Assembly (NCBI GenBank): GCA_001636675.1
Contig: AZGY01000005.1
Location: 1,255,693-1,319,692, forward strand
Source of the DNA: Moelleriella libera RCEF 2490
Taxonomy: Eukaryota > Ascomycota > Sordariomycetes > Hypocreales > Clavicipitaceae
DNA length: 64,000 nt
Direction: 5' to 3'
How positions within the stretch are numbered: the first letter of the stretch is position 1; every line of letters starts with the position of its first letter. The position numbers were made by a program, and so were the translations under genes. The notes below the pieces were generated by a model, which did not search any database, was not told where the DNA came from, and was given only the letters and a program-made list of their open reading frames with translations. Shown here one piece after another: positions 34,647-48,700 of the stretch.

Positions 34647-37600
34647 CATGCTCGGTACGGGGCTTTCACCCGAAAGCTCCATCCCTGCGTGGCGAATCGA
34701 GTTTCACGGCGAAAACGTGGGAAAGCAGGCTCCTCTTGTTTTGTTATTGGGGCCCTTTTTCTGAAACGAGACGGTAAATTGCGGCCGCAGTGAGATGGGG
34801 AGGGGGAGGGGGAAAAGGGTAGGAAAAACCAAGATGCACGACTTGCGTGCGTGCGTGGCTTGCTTGTTGGCGCTATAGCTGAAACGGAACTTGTACGTAT
34901 AGATTGCCATCTGATCTGCAGTTTCCGGAGATTGACATCTGCAAGTTCAATACCTGGTCTACAATGCCACAATGTCGCGAACAAACAGGCGGGCGCGCAG
35001 ACGAGGTAGGTCGGTAATGTGGACTGTATCTTTGCTTTCCTCTTGCGGGACGGTGATCCCGGCCTTGTTTAGCACGCACGCATGGGGAGCAGGGATGGAA
35101 GGAAGGCCTGCATTGCCGGTGAAATGAAGGGCCATGCGGGGAGCGGATTAGACAGTCGAAAACGCGAACTGTCTGTGGTTCCCTTGCTGTCAGTCTGTTG
35201 CTATACCATTCTATATCTGACGCTCATTTCAATATCGCTGCCAATGGCGCGCACGTAGCTTCGGCCAAGGCTTTGCAGAATGGGACCCCTTTCCCCTCCC
35301 CGGGTTAGCAAGCCTTCCATTTTCGACGAATTGGGCGTCTTCGTGATGGGCATCTGCCCGAATCGCCCATCTCTAAGGACCAGCACTGATGGAACAACAT
35401 GACCAGCGTCGTAGCCATTCACGTCTCTTCCACACCACCGGCTCGCTCGGCAAACCAACCTGGAGAGCGGCCGGGGGGTTGCGGCTTTTGGTACCTTTAC
35501 AGCATTCGTGATAATGGCAAAGAACCAAACAAATCAGACTGTAATGGTTCTCCGCCTTTTCAACAAACAGGACTGTGATAAGTATGATCCTTTCGACTTG
35601 GCCTCCGTTGAGTCATCCATCATTTCAGGGCACATGGACAGGAACGGCATTGTATGTTGCTTCATGCGACCGAATTACGGCAAAGCCGCGAGGCCTCATA
35701 CTTGGAAGTGAAACAATAGGATGGGACGAGCATGTGTAGCCATCGACCAAGAGCTGTACCATCCGTCCGCATATTGCAATCCCAAACATGACATTCGGGG
35801 ATGGAAGGCAATGGTTCGGCAGCAGTCTCCCAGTGCGCTTGAGAGGCCCCTGTACCTTACGGAACTGGGCATGAGAGGTGCAACGGCAGTCTAAAAGCAC
35901 AGTACAGGCAGCTTGGACCTCGGTTCACTACTTCGATCACCCTGTCGGACGCATCAGCACCATGCCATGTCATGTACTGTAAAAGACTGAAACACATCTC
36001 ACCATGGATCTCCGCGTCGGAACACCAAGATACCAACAAATACTCCGATAGATAAGCCCCCTCCGATCCTTTTGGTGGTGCTTCAAAAGGCACACATCGC
36101 CACTGCTCAGCTTGTCAGTCCTGATAGCCGCCAAGCCATGCATTTAGGGACGATGGCGTGGTCTCTCGGGTGGGCATGTGCTCCGTACGGAGTGCCCGAT
36201 GCGTTGTCGATAAGAAATGTGATCAGTCAGCACTTGGCCTGGGAGATTGTGCCATGCATGTGACACCTTTCGAGCCCGCCGATGAACCACTTAGACCTTT
36301 GGCAGGGGTTTCAAGGGTATTTGATGCAAGACGGCGAGTGAGTACAACCACATCAGCATGCATGAGCAGAGAGGATCCAAAGACAAAAGCCGGCATGATG
36401 GGAAAGGAGGAAGCGGGCGGCAACGGGTACTTGGCAATGGCATCATGGAATGGATGGAAATGTGATATTTGCCGTGGGCCTGGCGCGGTTTCTTTGAAAT
36501 TCTCCGGCAGCTTGATCATGCCACACAAGTTGCAGTTTGCATCGAATGATGGCTGGCCCTGCCGAGCTGCCATCAGCCTCTTGCATTGCCGTATTCGAGC
36601 CATGCAGTTCGCTTGGCTCGTGTCTCGTCCATCGACTTCAACGACACCTCTAGAAAGATACATACACCTTCATGGTCCGGAATCTATAGATGATCGGTTA
36701 CAGGTGACTAGGTAGAGCTCTCCACAAGCATGAGAAGGGGAAGGATGACCTACTGCAATACCGTCCCTCCAGCCTCCACCCCCATGAGCGGGAGGGCCAT
36801 TCCCGAGCAGACAATTGCGACTCACACGAGGAGGGGGTGCGTTGGTGGGGTGTGATACATACATGGCCATAGAGTGTATAACCCATGACTACCCGAAGGT
36901 CGGCGCAGCTGCGTGTCGACGCCTGGATCGCCTCTGGCGGAAGCTCGCAGCGGCGCTAGTTCGCGTGAGCCCATGACGATGGCGACTGGCGCGACCTGCG
37001 ACTTCATCACAGGCGTCCGCCAAGTTAATCGAACAGAGGGCGAGGGAGTCGCACTTTGACGAGATCGACTGGAGTGGAATGACAAACCACAGCCAGGGTC
37101 AGGCGTGACGAAGATTGCAGCTTCCTGGCGTCATGAGCTAGACAACGCAATGTGTTTGCTGGAGTGCGCCTCCCCAGGCATGTATCAGCAGTGGTTGACG
37201 ATCATGGTGACTGCCCACAATTGCACACCCTCACTGTTTGAGCCGTGAGCCCTGTACCGTACACCCGGTGTGTGTGAAGATGAGCAGATTAGGTTGGATG
37301 GAAATGCCTCGAAGGCAAGACTGTACCGCATGTACATCGCTCCGTGCGCAGGTGCAGAAGTGTATGCAGAGACGACGCGACTGCGTGTGATTTGGTGTGA
37401 CACTGAGAGGGCAAGACGTTACGTGGGAACACCCCGTCCTCCATGCCGCTGCCGATCGTCCCAAAGTCAGTCCCGATAAATTGTGATCTGTAAGTGAAAT
37501 TTGGACCAGCCGCCCGCGATCAGCGTCTTGCATCGTCCCTTAGCGTCCTTAGTCGATCAAATTGGTCGTGTTTTGCCAGGATTTACCTGCATGAGCCGAC

Positions 37601-40600
37601 AGCAACGCAGTGTCGCGACTGTGGGCAAGCCGCGACACGTACTCAAGTTGCACGTAGATGGTTGATATCGGGCAACGCTGTTTCTATCACATTCATGTTG
37701 GGATTGGGGGAGCAAGGCTTTTACTTACCCCATAGGACAATGTGGAACAACATGGAGGAACCGGCGTCGGTGGAACGACAAGGCCCGCAGAAGAAGGCAG
37801 CAACTTTGCCAACTGGCATGGTGTGACTCGAACAGCTTTCGCCTCCCGGCACATTTTGCCTCTCAATCGCCGGATCCCTCGTGAGAAAATCAAGATTGTC
37901 GACACTGTCAGTGAGCCAAGTGTGAAGAGGCCATCTCATTCTGCAGCTGGGCTACAAGCGGGCCGTTATGGGGAGGAGCCGGGCCGGTTGTGCCTGCCTA
38001 GATCGTGCCAAGAAAGGACCAAGAAGAGTGAAGGAAAGTCCCCGGTGTCCTCCTTCCCTGACGTGCGAAAGAGGCGAGACGGACATACATACTCCGTCTG
38101 TACAGTATAGTATCTCGCCAAATAAAAAAACGCAGTCCAGTGCGGTGTACGTCACGATCAGCAAACACCCTTGCTAGCCTTGCCGTGTGTCGTAGTTGGC
38201 ATGAAGTGCGACCAGTGACAGTTTATCGACAGGCATGAAATCCACCATCGTACACGGTATACTACATGATAAGATCACACGGAGCATCCGAGCCTGGCTC
38301 TCGGCGACTTTTGAGATACCCCTCACCTGTTGTTCCCGTCCAGTCCATACATCGGCCGCCACGACAGCTCACTGCATGCCCACGTGAGACGAAATCGCGG
38401 GGCCTGCCACAGTGGTGTGCACATGGGTGCTGTATCGTAGCACTGCCTACGATTTGCGCTGGTAATATAGCCAGGCATCCTGTTTATACATTTGCACAGG
38501 GCTCGTGGAGTTGTCGCCGCTTATCTCGTCTTGCCATGCCTGATCTTGGTCATCGTGGCTTCTAGAAAACTTCTGATCATGGCTTTGGTTGATTCGGGCA
38601 GCTTTGGAGCCGCCAATCGCTACACCAGCAAATGCATCTCTGTTCCTTGCTCTCTCGCCCGTCTTTATTTTTCTTCCTTTCTTTTCTCTCTTGTGCATGG
38701 ATTTGCCTGCTGTATGCCAAGCCTCGATGAGGCCCGAAACCTTTGCATCAAACACGTATGGATCTGGCGTAGTTTTCAGGGCAGACTCGACAAGGCAAAT
38801 CCACACAGGTGACGCAGAAAAAGGCGTCTTTGAAATGGTCCGGATTGCCCATTGAAATTTGTAACTCGCAAAGCAACTGTCCCGGTGATTGTTCCGCGTT
38901 CAGAATGGGGTAGTCCGACGCGTCTTGACTTAGCCGGCAAGCAAAAGGCTGCCCGAGCAAAGGTCGCGCCATGAGCAAGGCGGCGTGCGAGAATACGATG
39001 GTACGAACAAAGTGTGGTACGGAAAGCACAGTCACCGGAGACGACGACCCTGGCCCTGACAAGCCCATCGCTGGCGTCTCCGCCGTGCCTCGGGACGGCG
39101 CTCAGAACATATCAACCGATTGGACACGGTCAGGGACTGCAGACGTCATTGCTGCTTGGCAATACCAGGCGCTATGATATAACCAGAGAAAGTCAGCGAC
39201 TTGCAGTACTTGCACGGCAGAATGCCGCGCAGCCTTGCAAGGCGCTTTATCGTACCGCGGTCTCCGGCCAATTACAGATAGAGTGTGGAGCCTCACTGCC
39301 AAGTCGAAGGCGCAGTCCTGTTGCTGTGTCAGTCTGAGGTGATGAGGCTCTCGGGCTGCTCCTTCCCACGGATGGATAGCGGTCTGACGGCTGCCCACGT
39401 CACGCGCGGCAACATTATTTTTTTTTTGGGCGCTGTTCGATCTGGCATATGAGGGTGCGGGAGCTCACCGACTGACCTCGCCAAGACTGTCGATAACAGA
39501 AGGCTGTTATTTTCGCACCGTTGTACAAACTGATCACAGAAAAAGGCCAAGACAGACACCCTTACGGTGAAGAACGGTCCCCAAGGACCAGTGCGTATGT
39601 TTCACGACACTAAAGAGTCGGACGAGTTGGGGCACCACGCCATCACTTTAGACGGATATTAGCTCGTGGCGCCAAACCACGGTAAAAACTTTGATCATGT
39701 TTCCTTCCTGCTTCAGCGCCCTGTAGGCAAGTCCGCGCCGACTCCGAGTGAGCCAGGGCTCTCAAGCCTGCTGCAGCAACAGTTGCGCAAGAAATCATGT
39801 CTTTTGCCATGCCAGGAGCAAAAGGAAGTAGGAAAGAATGGGCAGCGAGAGAGACAAAGCCAATTTCCCAACTTGGGTCTCGACCATGATGAGCACGACC
39901 TCTTTCTAGGCATGCGCTGTACGAACGTGCACTGATGCAACTCCCAGTTCGCTGTCTCATTTACGAACTTCCCGCGCAGTCACTGGTCGTTTGGTTGCGG
40001 AAATGCCCCGACCAGCAAAATCAATTTGCAGGGGCCGGGGCGCGAGCTATCGACTGTGGACCGCGACAGGATCGAATCGAATCGAGGTGCCAGCTGTTCT
40101 GGGAAATAGTCGCAAACACGCGAACCAAGTCAACGGCCTGGCCAGCGGGCAGCCGATGGGTGCCACTGGCTTCGGGCAATCAAACCGATGCATCCGGACA
40201 ATCTGCGAAGACGTTGGAGCGTTCTGTCCTTAATATCGCAATTGCCAGGCCCAGGGGGGTTGGATCAGCTGACTGTAGCTGCCACTTGTTCCTGGAGCAG
40301 CCTCCTTCCTTGGTTGTAAGAGTTCCTTTTTCCCTTTTTTTTTGTTTATTATTTTTTTTTTTGGTTGCCTCGCGCCGTCTCGTCTCATCAACGGGCACCC
40401 CACGCCCACACTTCGCCCCCGGGGATTGCTTCTTTCCCCCCGGTCTGCATCTAGGGTGCCTGAGAGGATCAGAGATTCTCACTTCGCCTTCATCACGACG
40501 TCCGGCTCTCGCCCAAGTGCAAACGCGGTATTGGCTTTTGCGTCCCTTCGAAACACGGAACGCGACGCCGATAGGTTTTCGGACGAGAACGTCGTCATCA

Positions 40601-42353
40601 CTCTGACCAGATTTTCTGTTTCGTTTGTGTTAAAATTGGGTCCCCGTTGCGGGGTGCGGAGCGGGTGTGGGCTGAGCTGGGATCCAAAACTTGAGAGTCT
40701 CCGCCCGGCCGCGGCCTCTCTGCCTCTTCTCGAGAAGTGGCTTCATGTCGGATTCTTGTCTTCGCTGGATTCTACTCCGTACACGTCTGTTTTATTAGTG
40801 TCTGGTGATATGTTGGGATGAGGTAGCACAACGTGGGCGAACGCCTTATTGTATCGCCGACCTGACATGCTCCCCTATCTGACTGTCAACCATGCATGTA
40901 CATGGCAAAAAGTCTGATGGCATGACCTTGCCGCTTGTGCAACAAGCCGACGTGTCTCTCGGCGGCTCCGTTAGCCCACATTCGATGCAAGACCGGGAAG
41001 TCGGATGATGCCTTTTTCTGATCTACAATGCGGAGCAGGCACAATAGGTCTTGCTTCCTTTCCCCGCAAGTAGCGTACAATTAGCTTGTCTCGAGAATAG
41101 CTCGCTGATAGTTCTGCCCTTAGCTCGGCTGCAAAGTTTTTTTTTTCTCTTGGGTCGGCCGCGAACCTCTCGATGATTTCTTTTCGTCCCGTCTGCTGCC
41201 ACGCCCTACCCCCCTTCCCCCGTGACGAGACAACCGCAGCAACAACCCCCAGACTTGCGTACATACTCCGAGTAACCCGGAGATAGCAAGGAAGAGTCGC
41301 CCCCCAAGAGTCCCCCCCGCCCCTCCCTGGTGATAATGGTCAGAGAGACGATGTGCCTTGTGCACCTACTTGCATGCATTCCTCGAGTGTCTTCGGCGTT
41401 TCGACAAAACATAAGATGGCAACTCGTAACCTAAAAGCTCGTTTCAAAGCTGGCATGATACTATGAGGTACGACAGAAACGTAGACGGCCAGGAATGCGA
41501 CTTTGGGGCCAAGGGTCATTTCTTTTGTCCAAGTGCTTGTATAACGCTTGGAATTGGTTCCGAAGAGCCCGACGGCTCAAAGCAGCTCGCGCCGATGTGC
41601 TGGGTACGACATCGGCGAGCCTGATCATTTTGCGCTGCGCCCCGCCTCCGTCAGAGGCGAGGCGGCGCAATGTACGGATGATGCAGCAGCTGCTGCTTTT
41701 TTTTATTATTCTTGTCTCGTTTCCCCGAAAGCCTCTCTCTCTCGGATGGGACTTGCCAATGCCTGCAGAGCCTTCCAAGGCTCGGCCGGCAGGCACTCTG
41801 AATCATGCGGCTCGCTACCCCGTAGGTGGTTACGGTATTTATTTACGCGCGCAAGATCAGCGGAAGAGGAGAGTACGAGGGAAAATGAACCCGACCTGCC
41901 ATCATGCAAATATTTCGTGTTGGCCACAGTGAGTCAACAAGAGTTAAACAGACAAAAAGACGAAAATAGAAGTCGAAAGGGGACCACCCTTCCAAGCTGT
42001 GGGTTCCCGTGCTCCAACTGCCCTTGCAAATCAATCATGCATGCTTATTGAGCCCAGCATGACTCTTCTGATGACTCTGTGTGCCTGGATAGTTACCCAC
42101 TCTTGGCCGGCGCTCTCTCAATCTTCTCTCTCCTCTCGTTTGTCGTCAGCGTCAGCGCTGACGCTGCCTCAGTGAATTGGCCGTCACAAAGCAGGCCGTC
42201 GTACTGAGCGGATGATGCCATCTCACCTGTCGATCTGTGACGTGAATTTTGCCGCACCAAGCGTGCGCAATGGCTCGGGAAGTGACGATGACAAGCTGAC
42301 ATACATGCAGGTGCGCGTCGGCGACATGCGTCATGACGCCGGCTCAGCCAGCC

Positions 42354-42385
42354 ATCCGTCCATTCATCCATCCATCCATCCATCC
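42354..42385 (+). repeat. (CATC)n microsatellite
   Basis: About seven CATC units (some CGTC or CATT) lie in the gene desert. Confidence 0.9.
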
Positions 42386-43011
42386 GCCCGCCTTGGGCCC
42401 AACGAGGCGGGTGGTCGTCAAAAGGCCGCTGAGCTAGACTGGCCACTGCTTCGCTGCGTTGCCAGTGTCCCTCTCTTCACCCCTACCCATGCTCGTGGTG
42501 CCAATGCATCTCTCCAAGCTCATCTGTACTGTACAATTGCATACTGGACTGTATTGTGCAGCGGATGGCTTTGCTGAAATTGCCCCGTCGATGGCTTGCC
42601 GTGCCTGTGTGCGCGATACGTCAGTGCCAAGGAATTGACCACCCAGCATGAAATGACGGGTCTTACATGACACATGGCACTCCGCAGAGGTCTCTCTACA
42701 TGCAGATGAGGTGAGAGTGTTTTAGCACCTTGCGATGGCGCTCTTCCACAGTCGCCTCCCGTTGCAGTCCCCCCCTTCCTTCCTTTCCTCTCGGAGATCC
42801 GAGGGTGGCAGGCGACGCTCTCTGACCGAGGAAAAAATTCAAACCCCTGATGCGGCTTAGCGGCATCTCCCTCCATGTCCTCCTTCCTTTCTTCTCCCAT
42901 CCATTCTCAGACCACGCGACGCACGCGCGCGCATCCACTGTCCAGTTTGGTCCCTGCTTTTGTTGGTCTCGTATTTTTACGTTAGTCCCCAGCACTCGCT
43001 CGAGCGTGCCT

Positions 43012-43085
43012 CGAATAATCCTAGTCAAGGCACTCGTACGTAGACCAGCGAATAATCCTAGTCAAGGCACCCGCACATAGACCAG
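43012..43085 (+). repeat. 37-bp tandem duplication
   Basis: Two adjacent copies (43012-43048 and 43049-43085), each starting CGAATAATCCTAGTCAAGGC, differ at only three positions, all transitions. Confidence 0.92.
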
Positions 43086-45597
43086 CTTGCTGAGCATCGT
43101 TGAACAAGGGCCTCTGGCCCCAGAGCCAGCGGCCGGCCATGCCAATGCCATGCATGCTTTCAGGCGCTGTGCCACCTCGCAGCAACCCCAGACCTGGTCT
43201 AGTCTCTTAGTATTGTCGTCGCACATGGCTCTGGGAAGATCAGTGAATTACATGACTTGCTTGGCCGGGCCCTGGCACGAGCCACGGAGAAGCACAGGGC
43301 AGGCAAGACTTTCCTTTTGTCAAGAATGAAACACCACCCAATTCCAGGGACCCTCGGGTCGATCTTCTAGCACGTATCGTAGCACGTAGACAAAAAGGGT
43401 CTCCCTCGCCCGTGTCGCACTGGCTCCGTACATTGGCGCAGATCTGGCACGACGCGGGCCTGGCTATTGTGCACTATATGCCATTTTTGGTATTCTATTG
43501 TCCGTATCTCAACAAAAGAATCCTCTAGCACTGTGATGGCAAATGACATTGTGTATTCCTTCTCTCAGACGATATACCAACGGCCCTTGTTTGTTCTGAC
43601 ATCTGGTGTTGCGTCGCAAGTTGCGTGTCTGGTCCCACCGCATCTCTGGCTGGGCAGGCCCAAGACCGCGTGGCTCATCCAGGGCTTGTAGGGAGAAGGA
43701 TCGGGGGGGGAGGAGGGGGGGAAGGTGGTAGAACCGGCAAGTTGTCAGCGCCGCCAGCACATCAGCGCCCCATAATAAGACACTGCTGCCAACTGTAACC
43801 CCCTGCCCTCCCCTTTTCCGGACCCCGTCACCAGGCGAGCCTGCCTCTCTCACAACGCTGGAAGGTCTGCCTCGCACTGCCTTCCCCCCTCCCACTTCGC
43901 CCCTCCCCTTCTCCTTCCCCTTGGTCCTCGCCTCACTAGCTTCACGCCCCCTCCCCTTTTCCACCTCCCCCCTATCGGGGCGGCCTTGGTGCCTTGTACC
44001 CCCGCGTACAACAAACGGGGCCCTGCCTGCTGGGCACGAGAAAAATATGCACACGCCCCGGGGCCCGCCCCCCTTGTCCTTTGCAAAAAACCATGCCAAA
44101 AATCCATCTGGTCGACTATGGGGCACTTCACTACAGTACTTGAATGGCATCCTGCTCTTGCCTCTCAAAGTTGATTCGACCGCTCCGCCTCCTTCCTTGT
44201 TATTGTCAGAGTCGTTGAAGGCCGCATTCTTACGAACCTGCTCACATCCACCACAGTTCTTCTCATTCCGGGATTGACCGCCAAGTGAGACTTTCACTTT
44301 ATTAAAAAAAATTCCGACAATCCTCTCCGCTGCAGCTATTGTGCTCTTTGACCACTCCCAGACCCTCGCGTCGCAAGTACATACAGACGAGAAAGGAGCC
44401 TGCCTGTTGGCTCGACTTTCGTCATTGCCCACCTCCACACCCGCCTTTTTGTACCTACAACCACGACCACAGCCGCTTCCAAGGGGGGGGAACCCTGCTC
44501 TGAGCTGAGTCACCACCTAGTGTCCTGGCCTAGCCCTGCCTTTGCATGCGAGCTCCAGTACATCGAAAACGCCCTGCTAGCCAAATCCTCGCCGCTAGCA
44601 GCCCTTCTCCTTCAGACGACGACAACGACGACGACAGCAACGACGATCACTGAGATTTGGTTCCATTCCGCGCGCACACGCACTCACACTCTCTCTTCCA
44701 CGCATACACTTTCATTCCCTCTTCCGTCACAGCATTGTTTCGCAAGAGTCGTCTACCTTCCTTCATATCAACGAGCACCTTACGACTGCCCGGCGCGCAA
44801 ACCCATTCACTTGGGTTCAGGTCCGTTCATTTCGTTTCGGAGGAAGAAAGACAAAGAAGCCAGGAAGCCGTGCTCGGATTTGTGACGTTGCTCGCCAGTC
44901 TTGCCCCTGCACGACCTTCGACAGCTGGACCAACCCTCTACTGCGCTTCCACGGACCAAGGCTGTCTGTCATCTAGAGGGTGGTATACGAGAGCATGCCA
45001 GTGCATACAGCGCGACGGCCAGACAGGTTTTGCCAAGGACTGTGAAGGAGAGATTCTCGGCGCCCAGAACGACCTCGCGTCCAGAAACAGACAGCTGCAT
45101 ACGACCAACGACGCACGTCTGCCAGCTCACCACACCAAGACTGCCGACGTGCCTCGAACCTGTGTCGACCCGACGCGCCAGATCCGTCCGTCCCCAGTTC
45201 CCGTCCTGCCAACACCCCCGGGTTCTATTTACGTTGCGACCGCCCTGATCAACTGGGTACCAGGGCTCAGTGCAATACAGCAGACCTTTGATAACCCTGG
45301 AAGCTCCATTGTTCCAACCTGGTCGGTCCTCGTTGCGAGGCCGAGCATGCACAGCGACCTACTACTACACCCAGGGCAGACGTACTCAACGCAACCCACC
45401 TTGTGACCCTCAAGCACTTACACGCACGCCGTTCCTCTCTGCATTCCTCTCGCCTTTCCTCTCCTATATATTACGCGCAAGCTAAAAATACGCTGTTGTC
45501 ATTCTCGACAGCGCCGCCAACTTCGACTATTTATTCATTCCCCCGCATTTTCTCTGGCCCCTTTCTCCCACTGCTCCCTGTCTCGGGCCGTTCCAAC

Positions 45598-45627
45598 ATG
45601 CATACCAGATCTGCCCTGGCTTCATAA
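45598..45627 (+). promoter_or_regulatory. Upstream ORF 1 in the PLC1 leader (9 codons)
   Basis: ATG to TAA encodes MHTRSALAS, 113 nt before the PLC1 ATG. It is followed without a gap by a second upstream ORF. Its presence in the mRNA is assumed, not shown. Confidence 0.4.
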
Positions 45628-45648
45628 ATGTCGAGCCGGCCTTACTGA
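45628..45648 (+). promoter_or_regulatory. Upstream ORF 2 in the PLC1 leader (6 codons)
   Basis: ATG to TGA encodes MSSRPY. It starts on the base after the uORF 1 stop (TAAATG junction) and ends 62 nt before the PLC1 start codon. Confidence 0.4.
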
Positions 45649-45710
45649 GGTAGCCCAAGGCTTCCGCTCTTGTCTCGTTTATCCGCGTGCCTTTTCTACC
45701 GGCAAAATTC

Positions 45711-48700
45711 ATGCCTTCTAGCACCTCAGAACACCAGCAGGCGGCTGCTTCATCTCGCATTGATTCAGCAATGTCGGCACTCTCTGCTCAGTTACGGCGA
45801 GCTCGCCCTGGCCAAGTACAAACCACTTTCAACCCTTCCTCACAACCTTTTCATGTACCCGCGTCTGCAATCAGCTCCTCGTCGATAGCTTCAAGCTCGC
45901 GGCAAGGGTCTCCAATCATGTCCCCTGATACCGCTGTAATCACGACGAATTCGTCCATTCAGGCGTCACCGGAAGGGCTGCGGCCGCGTGATGAGGACCA
46001 GTTTTCCAGCAGTTTCCAGCTGCCTGACTCAATCCTTAGCCGCAAGACGAGCACGAAATCACTCGGCCGCAGTTGGATCGGTCATACCAGCCCTATTGCT
46101 GAGGCCGGCAGTCCGGAACTTCGGGGCAATGGCGTCCCTACTTCCCATACGACGAATGCAACGCCAACTGCTCCCAGCAGCAAGACCAACTTGATTCGCA
46201 GACTGTCTAGTCGAGCGTCCAGAAGACTGACCAGCAGAAGGCGCCAGTCGTCTGCGGCGCCGACAAGTCGGGACGGTAGCGTCGGGCCTTGCTTTTTACG
46301 TCGTCGCAGTGACAGCAATAACACTGCGCCACCTGATTATATACCCCCTGCCACAACCGACTCAGAATCCGACCTTGAAGAAAGGGAAGACCTCATGTCG
46401 ATGAAGTCCATCTTTCTTGATCACCATCCGAAGGGCTCTTCGGCGAATAGTACGACAGGCTCGGTCTACGGAAATGCGAACAATATGGCCGGCCCCGTCA
46501 TTCCATTGCAACTCCAACAGGGAACTTGGTTGAAGAAGATTTCGCAAAAAAATCGCTTCAAGCGCGTCTGCCTCATGTACGATCGTGAATCGAACAAGCT
46601 GACCTGGGATCGTGCCCGTCCGCACAAATACCTGCACGTTGACGAGATCAGGGAACTCCGGCTAGGCACTGACATTCAGCAGTATGCTCGCGAATTCAAT
46701 ATTCCTGAATGGGAGCGCGCCAATTGGTTCTCCATCCTTTATGTTATGCCTGACAAATCCAAGACGAAACTCGCACACTGGGTTGCAGACAGCGAGGAAA
46801 CGACACATCTATGGGTAAACTTCTTGGAGGCCATGCTGAAACACAGACAAGATGTCATGACAGCTCTCATGACGTTCAATGATAAAGCAATCCGGCAATT
46901 ATGGCAGAATGAGATGTCAAAAAAATTTGGAGAGCAATCTCGCCTCAAAGACCAGGAAGTTCTGGACATCACTGGCGTCATGCGATTATGCCAAAACCTG
47001 CACATATATAGCTCTCAGTCAACCCTGCAGGCCAACTTCAGACTCGCCGACTCTCGCCGCATCGAGGCTCTCAACTTCGAGGAGTTTTGGGATTTCGTGC
47101 GGCTCATGCGACAGCGTCCTGAAGTGCAGCGTATTATCCGCAGTATCGCAGCCAAGCCCGACAAAGGTCTTTCCTTTGAAGAGTTCTTGACCTTCTTAAA
47201 GGAATCACAGGGCGAAGACGTGGATGCCAATCTCGCCGTGTGGGAAAGATATTTTACGAAATTTGTGAAGAGGCATCGCTTCGACGACGGCCCAGAAGCC
47301 TCCCATGATAACACCTTCATGTCAGAGGCTGCATTTGTGGGTTTTTTGACCTCGCGACAAAACGGCCCTCTCGCAGAAGAACCTCAGGAATACACGCTAG
47401 ATCGGCCCATGAACGAGTACTTTATTTCCAGTTCTCACAATACTTACTTGATGGGACGACAGGTCGCCGGCCAGTCCAGCGTTGAAGGCTACATCCGTGC
47501 CCTCGCCCAAGGCTGTCGTTGTGTTGAGGTAGACTGCTGGGACGGCTCCGATGGCCAGCCTCAAGTTGTGCACGGCCGGACTCTGACCTCAGCAATCAGC
47601 TTTAGGGAAGTCATGACGACTATCAATAAGTATGCGTTTGTAAAGTCTACTTACCCGCTCTGGATCTCCCTGGAAGTTCACTGCAGCCCTTCCCAGCAAG
47701 CGCTGATGGTGGACATCATGAAGGAGGCTTTTGGAGCCAGACTCGTCACGGAACCACTGGATCCCTCATCAGGCAAACTGCCTTCCCCTTCAGAATTGAT
47801 GGAGCGCGTCCTCGTCAAGGTGAAAAAGCCCAACAACAACCGAGATGAAAGTTTGTCCGCCGAAACCACGAGCAGACGGCGAGGTAGTAGCCTGAGCTCA
47901 CCGGGCTCGCGACCATCCATCCCGGACGGCAGCACTTTCTCGCCGCCACAGTCGTTGCCACAAAGCCCTTTGTTGCCTCCTTCGAATCAAGGCCGCCGCC
48001 TCGTTGGCAAGACGCGCGTCAACACAATTGCTGAGGGAGAGGTACAGCAGGACCTTCCCGGCAGCAGCACGAGTGACACAGAAAGCGGCAGCGAGATGGG
48101 TGCCTCAGTCCGAAGATCTCAGAACAAGACGACCAAGGTTCTTGGCGCTCTTGGGGTATATTGTGCGGGAGTCAAATTTGCTGGATTCGAGGATCCCGCC
48201 GCCAAGACTTTCAATCACATCTTCTCTTTCATGGAAAGCAGTTTTGCCAAACACTCGCGGACAAAGGACGCCAAAATGGCACTCGACATCCACAACATGA
48301 GATATCTCATGCGGGTGTACCCTGACGGGCTGCGATTGACGTCAAGCAATTTTGATCCTCTCATATATTGGCGGCGTGGCGTTCAGATGGCGGCTCTAAA
48401 CTGGCAGACATTTGACTTGGGCCTGCAGCTCAACCAAGCCATGTTCCAGGGTGGCAAGGATGAGTCGGGATATGTGCTGAAGCCCGAAGAGCTTCGCGAT
48501 ATTCAGATTCAGCCTTACAACCTAGCCATCGCTGCGGGCAAGAAGGAGCGATCTGTTGTGACCTTTACCATCGATGTCCTATCTGCTCAGCAACTCATGC
48601 GGCCAGCCAACCTGGCAGCCAACAAGTCGATGGATACGTATGTCGAGGTCGAGGTCTTTCACGCCAATGACAAACGGGACAAGAAGGAAGTTGGTTCCGG

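Larger units (their letters stand above)
33566..45710. other. 12-kb gene desert upstream of PLC1
   Basis: Six-frame reading shows no frame with recognisable domains, consistent splice structure or non-biased composition. The longest (335 residues minus at 43509-44516; 249 plus at 44657-45406; 223 plus at 39935-40606) are low-complexity or Arg/Pro/Ser-rich. Base composition is ordinary and I see no AT-rich RIP-decayed transposon. Simple repeats, a 37-bp duplication and CTCCGTAC motifs occur. The last ~1.5 kb is strongly pyrimidine-rich and probably forms the PLC1 promoter and leader. Unannotated non-coding transcripts or distal control elements are possible. Confidence 0.6.

Noticed and set aside
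39935..40606. 223-codon plus-strand frame in the gene desert
   Set aside because: Its composition is random-like, it has poly-Phe from a T-rich tract, and there are no domains or splice support.
43509..44516. 335-codon minus-strand frame in the gene desert
   Set aside because: It is low-complexity Gly/Arg/Lys sequence antisense to a pyrimidine-rich stretch; such purine-rich strands lack stops by composition.
44657..45406. 249-codon plus-strand frame upstream of PLC1
   Set aside because: It lies in the pyrimidine-rich PLC1 leader region, has no recognisable family and competes with other open frames; better seen as leader or promoter.
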